From NCBI GenBank assembly GCA_029222685.1, contig JARHVB010000024.1, positions 62,001-126,000 of the forward strand: a stretch of DNA of 64,000 nt, read 5' to 3'. Shown here piece by piece: positions 25,602 to 33,648 of this stretch. Each line of letters begins with the position of its first letter. Within the stretch, counting starts at the first letter, position 1. Made by a program: the position numbers and the translations under genes. The DNA is from Terripilifer ovatus (GTDB lineage: Bacteria; Pseudomonadota; Alphaproteobacteria; Rhizobiales; Beijerinckiaceae). Under the pieces are notes generated by a model. That model did not search any database. It was not told the origin of the DNA and saw only the letters and a program-made list of their open reading frames with translations.

Positions 25602-26658
25602 ATGTCGCCTAAAGCGAATAAGACCGACGATCCCGCTATCGGCCGGCCGCCCAACTGGATCAAGCCGCAGCTCACGCGCCTCGTCGAGCATGCACCCGAC
25701 GGCTCGGCGTGGCTTCACGAGATCAAGTTGGACGGATACCGCATGCATGCACGCATCGACGGCGCTGATATCCGGCTTCTGACCCGGACGGGACTCGACT
25801 GGAGCCATCGCTACCGGACGACAATCTCGGCGCTTCGCGCGCTGCCTCTGCAAAACGCTTATCTTGACGGGGAGCTCTGCGCGGTCCGGTCGGATGGCGT
25901 GACATCCTTCAGCCGGCTGCAGGCCGCGATGGACGAGGGCCGAACGGGTGAGCTCGTCTACTTCGCGTTCGATCTTCTGTTTCTGAACGGCGAAAGCATA
26001 GCGCGCCGGCCGCTCATCGAGCGCAAGACGCGCCTGCAAACTCTCCTCGCGACGCAACGGCCAGGACTTCTGTTCAGCGACCACATCGTTGGAGGCGGCC
26101 CCGAATTTTACGAACACGCCTGCCGGATGACGCTCGAGGGCGTCGTATCCAAGCGCGTCGACCGAGCACATGCGCCGGGCGATCGCGGTCTCTGGGTCAA
26201 GTCGAAATGTCTCAACCGCAAAGAATTCGTCGTCGTCGGATGGACCGATCCAACAGGAAGCCGGCCGCACATTGGCTCACTTCTTCTCGGCTACTACACC
26301 GAGAATGGAAGCCTGCGATATGCCGGCCGGGGCCGGCACGGGGATCACGGTCGCCGAGCTCAAACGATTGGCTCGGCGGCTCGCGCCTCTAAAAAGAGCG
26401 CGCATGCCGCTCGATGTTCCTCCGCCGCGTGAGAGCCGCTTCGGCACGCCGCTGGAGCTCTCCCGCGTCCATTGGGTCAAGCCGGAACTCGTGGTCGAGG
26501 TGACGTATCTCACATGGACGGAAGATGGCCTGTTGCGCCAGGTTTCCTACCAGGGCGAGCGAGAAGACAAGCCGGCGCGGCAAGTCAAACGGGCAGCGCC
26601 TCACACCCTGATCAGCACGCGCGATTCGCGCCATTCTGCAAGAGCTGATTTCTCGTAG
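25602..26658 (+). pseudogene. ATP-dependent DNA ligase (LigD-ligase-like), frameshifted
   Basis: The first frame encodes the nucleotidyltransferase domain: motif I EIKLDGYRM (Lys-x-Asp-Gly), YLDGELC, VYFAFDLLFLNG, motif IV LEGVVSKR, and motif V WVKSKCLNRKEFVVVGW. At ~26325-26345, inside a G/C-rich run (GCCGGCCGGGGCCGGC), the family sequence switches to the next frame. It continues there as TGITVAELKRLARRLAPL to PARQVKRAAPHT, ending at 26658. One extra base explains the switch. Joined, the protein would be ~352 residues, normal for a bacterial LigC/LigD ligase domain without polymerase. Either the OB-fold half is lost in vivo or the base is a sequencing error. Confidence 0.8.
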
Positions 26659-26771
26659 CCCTAGTCACGCCCCGGCTGGCTGCCCTGTGGGCGAAAACGC
26701 TAATCTTCCGGACGACACCGATTCTCGGATGAGACATCCCAGAGAGCGGAACGCTCGGGACAAGGTGAACG

Positions 26772-28259
26772 ATGGCAGAAGCAGCGACGAGGCTTGAAGC
26801 GATCCGGACGTCGCTCCCGGCGATGCCGCACAACATCGAAGCCGAGCAAGCGCTGCTTGGCGCGGTTTTCATCAACAACGATGCGTTCTATCGCGTGTCG
26901 GACTTCTTGAAATCCGATCACTTCTTTGAGCCGCTGCATCGTGCGATCTTCGATGTGATGGCTGGCTTGGTTGAAGCGAACAAAATCGCGAGCCCTATCA
27001 CAGTTAAGAGCTTTCTTCCTTCCGACCTGGATATCGGCGGCTTGTCGCTCTCGCAGTATCTTGCGCGTCTGGCGGCCGAAGCCACGACCGTCATCAATGC
27101 AGCAGATTATGGTCGCACCATCTACGATTTGGCGATCCGCCGCGAGTTGATCAACATCGCGGACGATATGCGCGACGCGGCGTTCAATTCAGCCGTTGAC
27201 TCCGAACCACGCGAGCAGATCGAGCATGCGGAGCAGCGACTGTACGAGGTCGCGGAAACAGGCCGGTTCGGCAGCGGGTTCGAAACGTTCGACGAGGCTC
27301 TGACACAAGCGATCGACAAAGCCGCGCTCGCCTACCAATGTGACGGAAAACTCTCCGGCCTGCCGACAGGTCTCAAAGACCTCGATGCAAAAATGGGAGG
27401 GCTCCAACCATCGGACCTCATCATCATTGCTGGTCGGCCCGGCATGGGCAAGACGTCGCTCGCGACGAACATCGCCTACAACGTCGCCCGAGCATATGAG
27501 CCGTCCGACATCAGCGCCGGTTCTGTGCAAGCCCGTTCCGGCGGCATTGTCGCTTTCTTCTCGCTGGAAATGTCATCGGAGCAGCTAGCGACGCGCATCA
27601 TCGCGGAGCAGTCGGAGATCTCGTCTTCCAGCATCCGACGCGGCGAGATATCGGAGAACGACTTCGATGCATTGCTTCAGCGACGGCAGGAGATTCGACG
27701 GATACCACTCTTTATCGACCAGACTGGCGCTCTCACAATCGGTCAAGTGGCTGCTCGCGCGCGACGTCTCAAGCGACAGCGTGACCTCGATCTGATCGTC
27801 GTCGATTATATCCAACTCATGCAAGGTACGACGAAACGCGCTGCGCAAAACCGCGTGCAGGAGGTGGCGGAGATCACAACCGGCCTGAAGGCGCTCGCCA
27901 AGGAGCTTAACGTCCCCATCGTCGCCTTGTCGCAACTGTCGCGAAACGTCGAGAACCGGGAGGAAAAACGACCGCAACTGTCCGACCTGCGCGAATCCGG
28001 TTCGATAGAGCAAGATGCCGACGTTGTGCTGTTTGTCTTTCGTGAAGAATACTACCTCAAGAATCGCGAGCCGACGCCCGGTACCGAGGCTCATCTGAAA
28101 TGGCAGGGGGACCTTGAGGTATCGCGTGGAAAGGCTGAGATCATTATCGGAAAGCAGCGGCATGGCTCGACGGGCACCGTGAATCTGTCGTTTCAGGGTG
28201 AATTCACCCGATTTGCTGATCTTGTTCACGCGAACAGAGTTCCATTTCAGGGGTCCTAA
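26772..28259 (+). CDS. dnaB: replicative DNA helicase DnaB (accessory copy)
   Basis: The 495-residue helicase is complete. The N-terminal primase-interacting domain has PHNIEAEQALLGAVFINNDAFY. RecA-like motifs are Walker A AGRPGMGKTSL at ~residue 222, FFSLEMSSEQLATRI, Walker B LDLIVVDYIQLM, and the arginine-finger region KQRHGSTGTVNLSFQGEFTRF. It resembles chromosomal DnaB closely. Its position in plasmid-type accessory DNA suggests a replicon-borne copy recruited by RepC, or one acquired with neighbouring genes. No dnaC-type loader is visible. Confidence 0.93.
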   Translation: MAEAATRLEAIRTSLPAMPHNIEAEQALLGAVFINNDAFYRVSDFLKSDHFFEPLHRAIFDVMAGLVEANKIASPITVKSFLPSDLDIGGLSLSQYLARLAAEATTVINAADYGRTIYDLAIRRELINIADDMRDAAFNSAVDSEPREQIEHAEQRLYEVAETGRFGSGFETFDEALTQAIDKAALAYQCDGKLSGLPTGLKDLDAKMGGLQPSDLIIIAGRPGMGKTSLATNIAYNVARAYEPSDISAGSVQARSGGIVAFFSLEMSSEQLATRIIAEQSEISSSSIRRGEISENDFDALLQRRQEIRRIPLFIDQTGALTIGQVAARARRLKRQRDLDLIVVDYIQLMQGTTKRAAQNRVQEVAEITTGLKALAKELNVPIVALSQLSRNVENREEKRPQLSDLRESGSIEQDADVVLFVFREEYYLKNREPTPGTEAHLKWQGDLEVSRGKAEIIIGKQRHGSTGTVNLSFQGEFTRFADLVHANRVPFQGS

Positions 28260-28299
28260 GCGCCACGACGCCGTCCGCACCGCTATCGCCGAGCGGATT

Positions 28300-28698
28300 G
28301 TGCGCGATCGTTTCCAGGGCAGGGCGCGGCGAGAATTGTTTGCGCACGAGCTTCGCGGCTACTCGGTCTTTGCCGTGAACAACCCCGGCCCTCTCTCGTT
28401 GATCGACCTACGGCACGAGGGCGCAAGCCTCTTAGGCGCGCCGACTGACGCCGTCCGCGGCCGCGCCCATCAAGCCGGCCGCACGTTAAGTCAGCAGCTT
28501 TACGATCAGACGTCAGCGGGCGGCATCGTGTATATGTCGCGAATTACCAATCGCGAATGCGTTGCCGTCTACGATCGCGCTGTTGCGGAGAAGCTCGTAG
28601 TCAACGCTCCGGTCACAGCGCCCATCCGCTTAGCGTCACTGCCAACCGATCCGCGCGCGTTGCATATTGAGGTGCTGGAGGATGACGATCGCGACTGA
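28300..28698 (+). pseudogene. RES-domain (NAD+-degrading toxin type) C-terminal remnant
   Basis: The frame carries the RES C-terminal signature GPLSLIDLRHEGASLLGAP and SQQLYDQTSAGGIVYMSRITNRECVAVYDRA. The N-terminal half of a RES domain, with the first catalytic Arg/Tyr segment, is missing. The frame simply runs back into the end of dnaB. A GTG at 28300 or an ATG at 28198 (inside dnaB) could start a short product. No Xre-type RES antitoxin is present. The remnant probably reflects truncation when dnaB was placed here. Confidence 0.6.
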
Positions 28699-28701
28699 CG
28701 A

Positions 28702-29154
28702 TCATGCAGCGCGGCGCGTTTGACGAAGCACCTCTGCATACCAATCCAACTCGCTGAAGCAGTGTCCCCAGTTCGCCGCCTTCTTTGGATGCGACGTAAC
28801 CCAGGACTTCAACCCGCTGAAAGACGCAGATTTCAGAAAGTGCGGGAATGGCGGCGGCTCATCTGGCCGCACCGGGAGACCAAAGCGGCGAGAAAGCCGC
28901 TGCAAATCGCCTCGTGAAAAGCCCGCGAGAAGTATGCGTTCTGATGGGGGTGCACCGTCGCAAATCCACCAGCCTTCGGATTCGGCGTTAGCTCGCCTTT
29001 GTTGATAGAAAATGGCCGACGAGCCGAGGAGCGCCGTATGACGTTGCGGCTTCCCGATCGGCCGGGCGCTGATAAGCGGGCCGGCGCTCCCCAGTTCGCC
29101 TCGAAAGACGATGTCGTTGATCACGGTCTGGAAGAACGTGAGGTCGCTCGCCAT
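28702..29154 (-). CDS. hypothetical protein
   Basis: A 150-residue protein of unknown family, mixed alpha/beta composition, no signal peptide or membrane helix. Distinct stretches are GWWICDGAPPSERILLAGFSRGDLQRLSRRFGLPVRPDEPPPFP and the C-terminal WGHCFSELDWYAEVLRQ. It converges on the RES remnant (3-bp gap). Codon use and composition look like its coding neighbours, which supports a real gene. I assign no function. Confidence 0.5.
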   Translation of the reverse strand: MASDLTFFQTVINDIVFRGELGSAGPLISARPIGKPQRHTALLGSSAIFYQQRRANAESEGWWICDGAPPSERILLAGFSRGDLQRLSRRFGLPVRPDEPPPFPHFLKSASFSGLKSWVTSHPKKAANWGHCFSELDWYAEVLRQTRRAA

Positions 29155-29218
29155 AGCTAAGGCCCAAAAGCCGAATCAGATGAATCGTAGCATGCGAGCT
29201 TGGCATCGCAGGCGTCGA

Positions 29219-29506
29219 TCAGCCTTTTCTCGCGGCGTAGAACTCGACATACATGCGCATCGGCGTGCTCGCTGGCGCAACGTCGTGCAATTGCTCCGGC
29301 CGGACGACGCCGGGCTTTCCCGGCTCGAGCACTGTCTCGCTCGGCGGCTCGTAAATCCGATAGGTCAGCTTGCCTTCGAGAACGTGGATTAATGCCCATG
29401 TCCCCGCCTTCGTGCTGTGTTGTTTCCGAAGCGCCGCCGGCAGGGTGTCCTGATCGAACTCCGGAGAGCGGCTATAGGCTTCGACGTCTGCAGGAAGGTC
29501 ATTCAT
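29219..29506 (-). CDS. DUF1971 small cupin-like protein (TehB/YeaR type)
   Basis: The 95-residue protein reads LPADVEAYSRSPEFDQDTLPAALRKQHSTKAGTWALIHVLEGKLTY, then PGKPGVVRPEQLHDVAPA and MRMYVEFYAARKG. This is the full DUF1971 domain, a small beta-barrel found alone (YeaR) or fused to tellurite-resistance TehB. Proposed roles concern oxyanion or nitrate stress, without a defined reaction. It lies 18 bp downstream of the unknown gene at 29525-30610 and is probably in the same transcript. Confidence 0.75.
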   Translation of the reverse strand: MNDLPADVEAYSRSPEFDQDTLPAALRKQHSTKAGTWALIHVLEGKLTYRIYEPPSETVLEPGKPGVVRPEQLHDVAPASTPMRMYVEFYAARKG

Positions 29507-29524
29507 GGCAGCATGATCCCGACG

Positions 29525-30610
29525 CTAGAAGCCATATCGCTCGTCGGCCCAACGCAGCAGCACCTTCGCATCATGATCCGGCAGGCGCACGCGCGCCTCG
29601 CGTAGGCCTTGCGCGATCGTCTCGCCGACTTCGGGAGAGACTTTGTTGCCATGCGTCATCAGGAAAAACCACGCGAACGGCAGGCCCATCTCCCGGTCGA
29701 TCGCCTCGATGCGATCCATGAGCATGTGGACGGATGAATCGCCCGCCTCCAGGCGCTCGTCCGGCAGACGCAGTGGACGGGGGATGAACGCGACCTCGCG
29801 TTCACCCTTGTGTTCGTAATCCCTGATGTCGAGCGCCCAATGCTCGTAAACGCGGCTCGCCCGCGCGCTCGACTGCTCCCAGTCCTGAAAGAAGCGGACC
29901 TCTCGCGGCGTGAAATCGAAGTAGTTGGGCTGCAAGTCGAGAAACGGCGTCCGCGTGCCGTCGGAGCTGACCCACGCGCTCCGCTCTAATTCCGGCCGTC
30001 GCGCCTCCCGCTTGTCGCGTTCGAGACGCGCGCAGCGCGCGAGAAAAGTACGGACATACACGACGCTGCTGGCGCGATTCAGCCTGTAAAGCGGACCAGC
30101 AAGCACCTTGTCGTCTGACATTTCGTCGTGAGTGATCCATGACGGATCGAGCAGTTCCTCTTTGCCCCAAGGCCGGCGTGATGGGTTGACGATTGGACCC
30201 GCACACCATTCGGTCTCACGACCGAGCGCAACCTGCACATAGTCAGCCGCGCCCGATCCTGTCGGCGCGAAGGCGTAAACGCTGTTGCCGTGCCATTCCG
30301 AGATCTGGAGATCAGTGTCCTGCAACCGTCGCCAGACCGTTGCGATGTCTCCATTGTCCTTCGCAAGCTCGGCTTCCATCCAGGGCCCATACTCAGCGAT
30401 ATGTGTTCCGTCGGCGGCCAGCACCGAGCGCGTGTCCCGCCAATACGGGTCGTCAACGCTCGCGGCCAAGAACAAAAACCCTGGGAAGGCCTCGCTCAAT
30501 GCCCGCGCCAAAGCGGTCTCGTCGGCGCCCGCCGGAAGACGCGCCAGAATCGCCTCGACAGAAGCGCGATCAGGCAGCCTGGCAGGTCCGTACTCCGAAA
30601 TCTCAGCCAT
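29525..30610 (-). CDS. hypothetical protein (~360 residues)
   Basis: The 361-residue soluble protein is rich in aromatic and charged residues. No signal peptide or transmembrane segment is apparent. Conserved-looking blocks are FLFLAASVDDPYWRDTRSVLAADG, WHGNSVYAFAPTGSGAADYVQVALGRETEWCAG and LMDRIEAIDREMGLPFAWFFLMTHGNKVSPEVGETIAQGLR. I do not recognise the family. Start ATG at 30610 overlaps the end of the NDH-2 remnant by 8 bp. It is probably expressed with the DUF1971 gene. Confidence 0.6.
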   Translation of the reverse strand: MAEISEYGPARLPDRASVEAILARLPAGADETALARALSEAFPGFLFLAASVDDPYWRDTRSVLAADGTHIAEYGPWMEAELAKDNGDIATVWRRLQDTDLQISEWHGNSVYAFAPTGSGAADYVQVALGRETEWCAGPIVNPSRRPWGKEELLDPSWITHDEMSDDKVLAGPLYRLNRASSVVYVRTFLARCARLERDKREARRPELERSAWVSSDGTRTPFLDLQPNYFDFTPREVRFFQDWEQSSARASRVYEHWALDIRDYEHKGEREVAFIPRPLRLPDERLEAGDSSVHMLMDRIEAIDREMGLPFAWFFLMTHGNKVSPEVGETIAQGLREARVRLPDHDAKVLLRWADERYGF

Positions 30611-30827
30611 GTGGCCACCTTATCATTTTGGCCCCGCCGGGTCCTTGCCCGGCTCCGCCGATCAGGAAGTGGATGTGGGCCAGGCCCCAGATCCACCATG
30701 CGAGGGCGCCGCGCAGCTTGATGCGGCCGAAGTCGATGACGGCGAGGCGCTTACCGATCCGAACGCCGGCGCCGGCAAGCCGATGCACGGTCTCAAGGCC
30801 GCCGAAGCCGGTCGGCGCGTTCGTCAT
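30603..30827 (-). pseudogene. internally deleted NDH-2 (type II NADH dehydrogenase) remnant
   Basis: The 74-codon frame begins MTNAPTGFGGLETVHRLAGAGVRI, the FAD-binding N terminus of NDH-2 enzymes. It then jumps directly to GKRLAVIDFGRIKLRGALAWWIWGLAHIHFLIG, the C-terminal membrane-anchor region. The ~350 residues between, including both nucleotide-binding domains, are gone, and the end is scrambled. The product cannot be an oxidoreductase. The start overlaps the abiEii stop by 4 bp. Confidence 0.75.
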
Positions 30828-31936
30828 GCCTCACTCGGCCCGGCATCCGCCGGGTTGAGATGATGTTCGAGCGCTTCGATGCTGGCGATCACGTCGGCGA
30901 AGGCCGGCGGCGTGCCGAAGATCATCTCCGTCATACGCTGATAATCGGCCGCGAGCTTGGCTCGCATGCCTGGCGTCGGGACGAGGCGATAGCTGCCCGG
31001 CACGGCGCGGTCGTATCGGTGATCCGGCGCGCGAAACATAAGTTCCTTGTGCTGTCGGCAGGCTTCGGCGAGATCGCGTAGAGACGCGGTCGCGACACCA
31101 TAGTCCGGATGCGACCAGATCTGATGGACGTCGTAGTAATGACGTGAGTACCGATTGAGATCAGGCACGGGCCGTTCGGGATTGGCCTCCTCACGCCGCT
31201 TCTCCGTCATCTCCGTCATTGCATGCAGGATCAGCACCTTCTCCCAGAAGGTGCGCTCGGGTTTGACCGTCATCACGTTGCGTACCGTGAGGTCCATGCC
31301 TTCCGGCATTTCGTCGGCGATGTAGGGGACGATCTCGCGTGGCTCTGCCGGCTCCGGATCGGGGCGCGCGCCGCCCTCGATGCGGACCGCGGCCTGCACA
31401 TAGTTCTGCGCGGAATCGAAGACGCTCTTGTAGCTGACAACCAGAATGTCGAGCGCGTCCTTGTTGCGATAATTGTCGAAACCGAAGCCGAGCGTGAAAT
31501 GTCCCGGCTGCTCGATCGCTTCCTCGACGGCCGCGATCTCCTTCGCGAGCCGCTCCTTCAGCGGACCGGAGATGTATTGACGCGCCGCCTCGTCGACCTT
31601 CTCGGCGAGCGCGCGCTGCTGCTGGTTGATGGAGGGCAGGGCGGCGATGTCGGCTTCGAGCGGGACGTGCAGATCGGCCTTGTAGATGCCGATGTCGATG
31701 TCTTCTGAGAACCTGCGGATCAGTCCATATGCCTTGCTGAGGCTCGTACCGCCCTTGAAGTAGAGACCGATCGGATCGTCTCCGCGCCGGTTGAACAGGA
31801 AGTCGAGCACCCAGCAGACATAGAGGTCCTTCTCGACGTTCTGCGCCTGCGTTTCGAGATGCGCGGCGACCGTCTCGAAGAGAGCGCGGCGGTCGTCGAC
31901 GCTCGATCGCAGGACTTCAATGAACGTCTTCTGCAT
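30824..31936 (-). CDS. AbiEii-type nucleotidyltransferase toxin
   Basis: The 370-residue protein carries the AbiEii/DUF1814 nucleotidyltransferase signature LYFKGGTSLSKAYGLIRRFSEDIDIGI (GG-S plus D-x-D). It also has the downstream DALDILVVSYKS acidic motif and ERTFWEKVLILHAM. Members of type IV toxin-antitoxin systems transfer nucleotides onto tRNA acceptor ends and cause abortive infection. I start at MQKTFIEVLRSS (31936), trimming 18 upstream codons. The gene overlaps the antitoxin gene by 20 bp. Confidence 0.87.
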   Translation of the reverse strand: MQKTFIEVLRSSVDDRRALFETVAAHLETQAQNVEKDLYVCWVLDFLFNRRGDDPIGLYFKGGTSLSKAYGLIRRFSEDIDIGIYKADLHVPLEADIAALPSINQQQRALAEKVDEAARQYISGPLKERLAKEIAAVEEAIEQPGHFTLGFGFDNYRNKDALDILVVSYKSVFDSAQNYVQAAVRIEGGARPDPEPAEPREIVPYIADEMPEGMDLTVRNVMTVKPERTFWEKVLILHAMTEMTEKRREEANPERPVPDLNRYSRHYYDVHQIWSHPDYGVATASLRDLAEACRQHKELMFRAPDHRYDRAVPGSYRLVPTPGMRAKLAADYQRMTEMIFGTPPAFADVIASIEALEHHLNPADAGPSEA

Positions 31937-32657
31937 GATCGTCCTTCGCGCGGTCGATGTCCGGCGCATTCTCGCTGTGATCTTCAGCAAGCCGGCGCGT
32001 GATTGTCTCGATCAGCGGATACATCCAGGCCGGGACCGCGTGGATGTTCTCGCGCAGATCGTCCGCGACCTTGTCGCGGTTCGGATCGCGCGCGAGATGG
32101 CGAACGATGCCGTTTACGGCGGCGTCGAGGCTCGCCTTCTCATCCCGAAACCATGTCAGCGCCTGGACGACGCGCATGGCCGGCCGCCCGGCCCAGAACG
32201 CCGTCTTCGCCGCGACGCGTTTGAAGTCGAGCTTGTAGATGACCGGCCTGGTCGCCTTCGGATCGCCGACGCTCGCCTCGATCTCGATCGTCCGGGGATA
32301 GGTGTCGGCGTAGATCGTCGAGCGCGCCGGGACGGCCGTCGTCAGGCCGAGATCGTTCGCGGCGGTCATGCCGTCGACGAGGACGCGCAGCTTGTCGCGC
32401 CGGACGATCGCGTCGATGAACGAGGCCCGCGGCGGAAACACCATCTTGCCGGTCAGCTTGCTGACGCCGGGCTTGTCGTAGAGGCCGCGATAGGGCCGGC
32501 GGATGTCGCCGCGCAGGGTCAGCCGCTGCAGCGCCTTCTCGACGGCGTTCGGCGTCCCGATGTCGAGGAAATCGGCGCGCGACCACACCCCGGCCGGCGC
32601 CGCCTGGGCGATCCGGGCATGGATGCGGTCGAGGGTGTCCGACGTCGGGTCTGGCAT
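31917..32657 (-). CDS. AbiEi-type antitoxin (DUF6088 family)
   Basis: The 246-residue protein has the AbiEi-like N-terminal winged helix (DRIHARIAQAAPAGVWSRADFLDIGTPNAVEKALQRLTLRGDIRR, then YRGLYDKPG). A C-terminal antitoxin domain follows, with YTYPRT-type IYADTYPRTIEIEA and VVQALTWFRDE. AbiEi proteins repress their own operon through N-terminal DNA binding; the promoter region carries four copies of a TTTGGTCAGTG-like motif. Tail is acidic/His-rich. It precedes and overlaps the toxin gene. Confidence 0.82.
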   Translation of the reverse strand: MPDPTSDTLDRIHARIAQAAPAGVWSRADFLDIGTPNAVEKALQRLTLRGDIRRPYRGLYDKPGVSKLTGKMVFPPRASFIDAIVRRDKLRVLVDGMTAANDLGLTTAVPARSTIYADTYPRTIEIEASVGDPKATRPVIYKLDFKRVAAKTAFWAGRPAMRVVQALTWFRDEKASLDAAVNGIVRHLARDPNRDKVADDLRENIHAVPAWMYPLIETITRRLAEDHSENAPDIDRAKDDHAEDVH

Positions 32658-32670
32658 GGAGCCGCTCGTT

Positions 32671-32757
32671 TCTGGCCAAAGATTATATATAAAAATTGGT
32701 CAGTAGCAATCTGATACGCGCACTGACCAAAATTTCTACTCAAACTTTGGTCAGTGG
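32671..32757. promoter_or_regulatory. operator array upstream of the AbiE pair
   Basis: The motif TTTGGTCAGTG occurs in variants at 32671-32682 (minus), 32695-32706 (plus), 32721-32734 (minus) and 32744-32757 (plus). The second and third copies form a large inverted repeat. An AT-rich GATTATATATAAAA between the first two could hold the -10 element. AbiEi-type antitoxins bind inverted repeats here to autorepress. Confidence 0.65.
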
Positions 32758-32841
32758 AACCCGTCTCGCCCTCTTTCTTCCTCCGGATGACCCCTCCGCA
32801 GGCCGAATCTAATGAGTCCGATTGACTCTCCAGGGTGACGA

Positions 32842-32856
32842 GAACAAACATAGAAC
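32842..32856. promoter_or_regulatory. LexA (SOS) box for imuA-imuB-dnaE2
   Basis: GAACAAACATAGAAC is an exact alphaproteobacterial LexA site (GAAC-N7-GAAC). It lies 31 bp before the imuA start, downstream of a TTGACT (32822-32827) that may be the -35. It explains DNA-damage induction of the cassette. Confidence 0.88.
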
Positions 32857-32886
32857 ATACCCAATGCGGAGAGCGTTGCAAAGGAC

Positions 32887-33648
32887 ATGAGTACGTCCGC
32901 CCCCCGATCAGTCGTGTCCGAGCTCCGGGCACGCATCGCCCGGCTTGAGGGCAGGACCGCGCATCAGCGCGCGGTCCTGCCCTTCGGCGTGCCGGCGATC
33001 GACCGGGTTCTTCCGGAAGGAGGGTTGCTGCGCGGCGCACTGCATGAGGTCGCCGGCGGCGGCAACGGCGCCGTGGACGGCGCGGCCGCCGCCCTGTTCG
33101 CCGCCGGCATTGCGGCGCGCAGCGGCGGCAAGGTGCTGTGGTGCGTGACCCGGCCCGACCTGTTCGCGCCGGCGCTCGCCCAGGCCGGTCTCGCGCCTGG
33201 CCGCGTCGTCTATGTCGAGTGCGGCGACGAGAAATCCCTGCTCGCCTATTTCGAGGAGGGGTTGCGGCATCCCGGATTGGGCGCCGTCGTCGCCGAAGTG
33301 TCGCGTCTCTCCATGACCGCCTCGCGCCGGCTCCAGCTCGCGGCCGAGGCCTCCGGCACGCTCGGCCTCGCGATCCGGCGGTGGCGACGTCAGACCGAGG
33401 CGGCAGATTTCGGGATGCCGACGGCGGCAACGACGCGATGGCGCGTGTCGGCTCTGCCGTCGGCGCCGCTGCCGGTCCCCGGCGTCGGGCGGCCGCGCTG
33501 GCTTCTCGAGCTCATCCGATCGCGCGCCGGAGAATGTGCGGATTTCGTTGTGGAGGCGTGTGATGACCAGGGTCGTCTCGCTCTTCCTTCCAGCCTGGCC
33601 GACGGACAGGGTGCGAAGGATGTTGGGCGACGCCGCGCCTCCGCCTGA
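32887..33648 (+). CDS. imuA: SOS mutagenesis protein ImuA
   Basis: The 253-residue RecA-like/SulA-like protein begins VSELRARIARLEGRTAHQRAVLPFGVPAIDRVLPEGGLLRGALHEVAG. Next come VLWCVTRPDLFAPALAQAGLAPGRVVYVECGDEKSLLAYFEEGLRH, typical of ImuA. The Walker A region is degenerate. It assists the DnaE2/ImuB translesion complex. It overlaps imuB by 86 bp and is preceded by a LexA box. Confidence 0.92.
   Translation: MSTSAPRSVVSELRARIARLEGRTAHQRAVLPFGVPAIDRVLPEGGLLRGALHEVAGGGNGAVDGAAAALFAAGIAARSGGKVLWCVTRPDLFAPALAQAGLAPGRVVYVECGDEKSLLAYFEEGLRHPGLGAVVAEVSRLSMTASRRLQLAAEASGTLGLAIRRWRRQTEAADFGMPTAATTRWRVSALPSAPLPVPGVGRPRWLLELIRSRAGECADFVVEACDDQGRLALPSSLADGQGAKDVGRRRASA

Noticed and set aside
24639..26270. 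543-codon open frame opposite the HEPN-like gene and ligase
   Set aside because: Runs antisense across two genes with clear protein signatures and shows none of its own.
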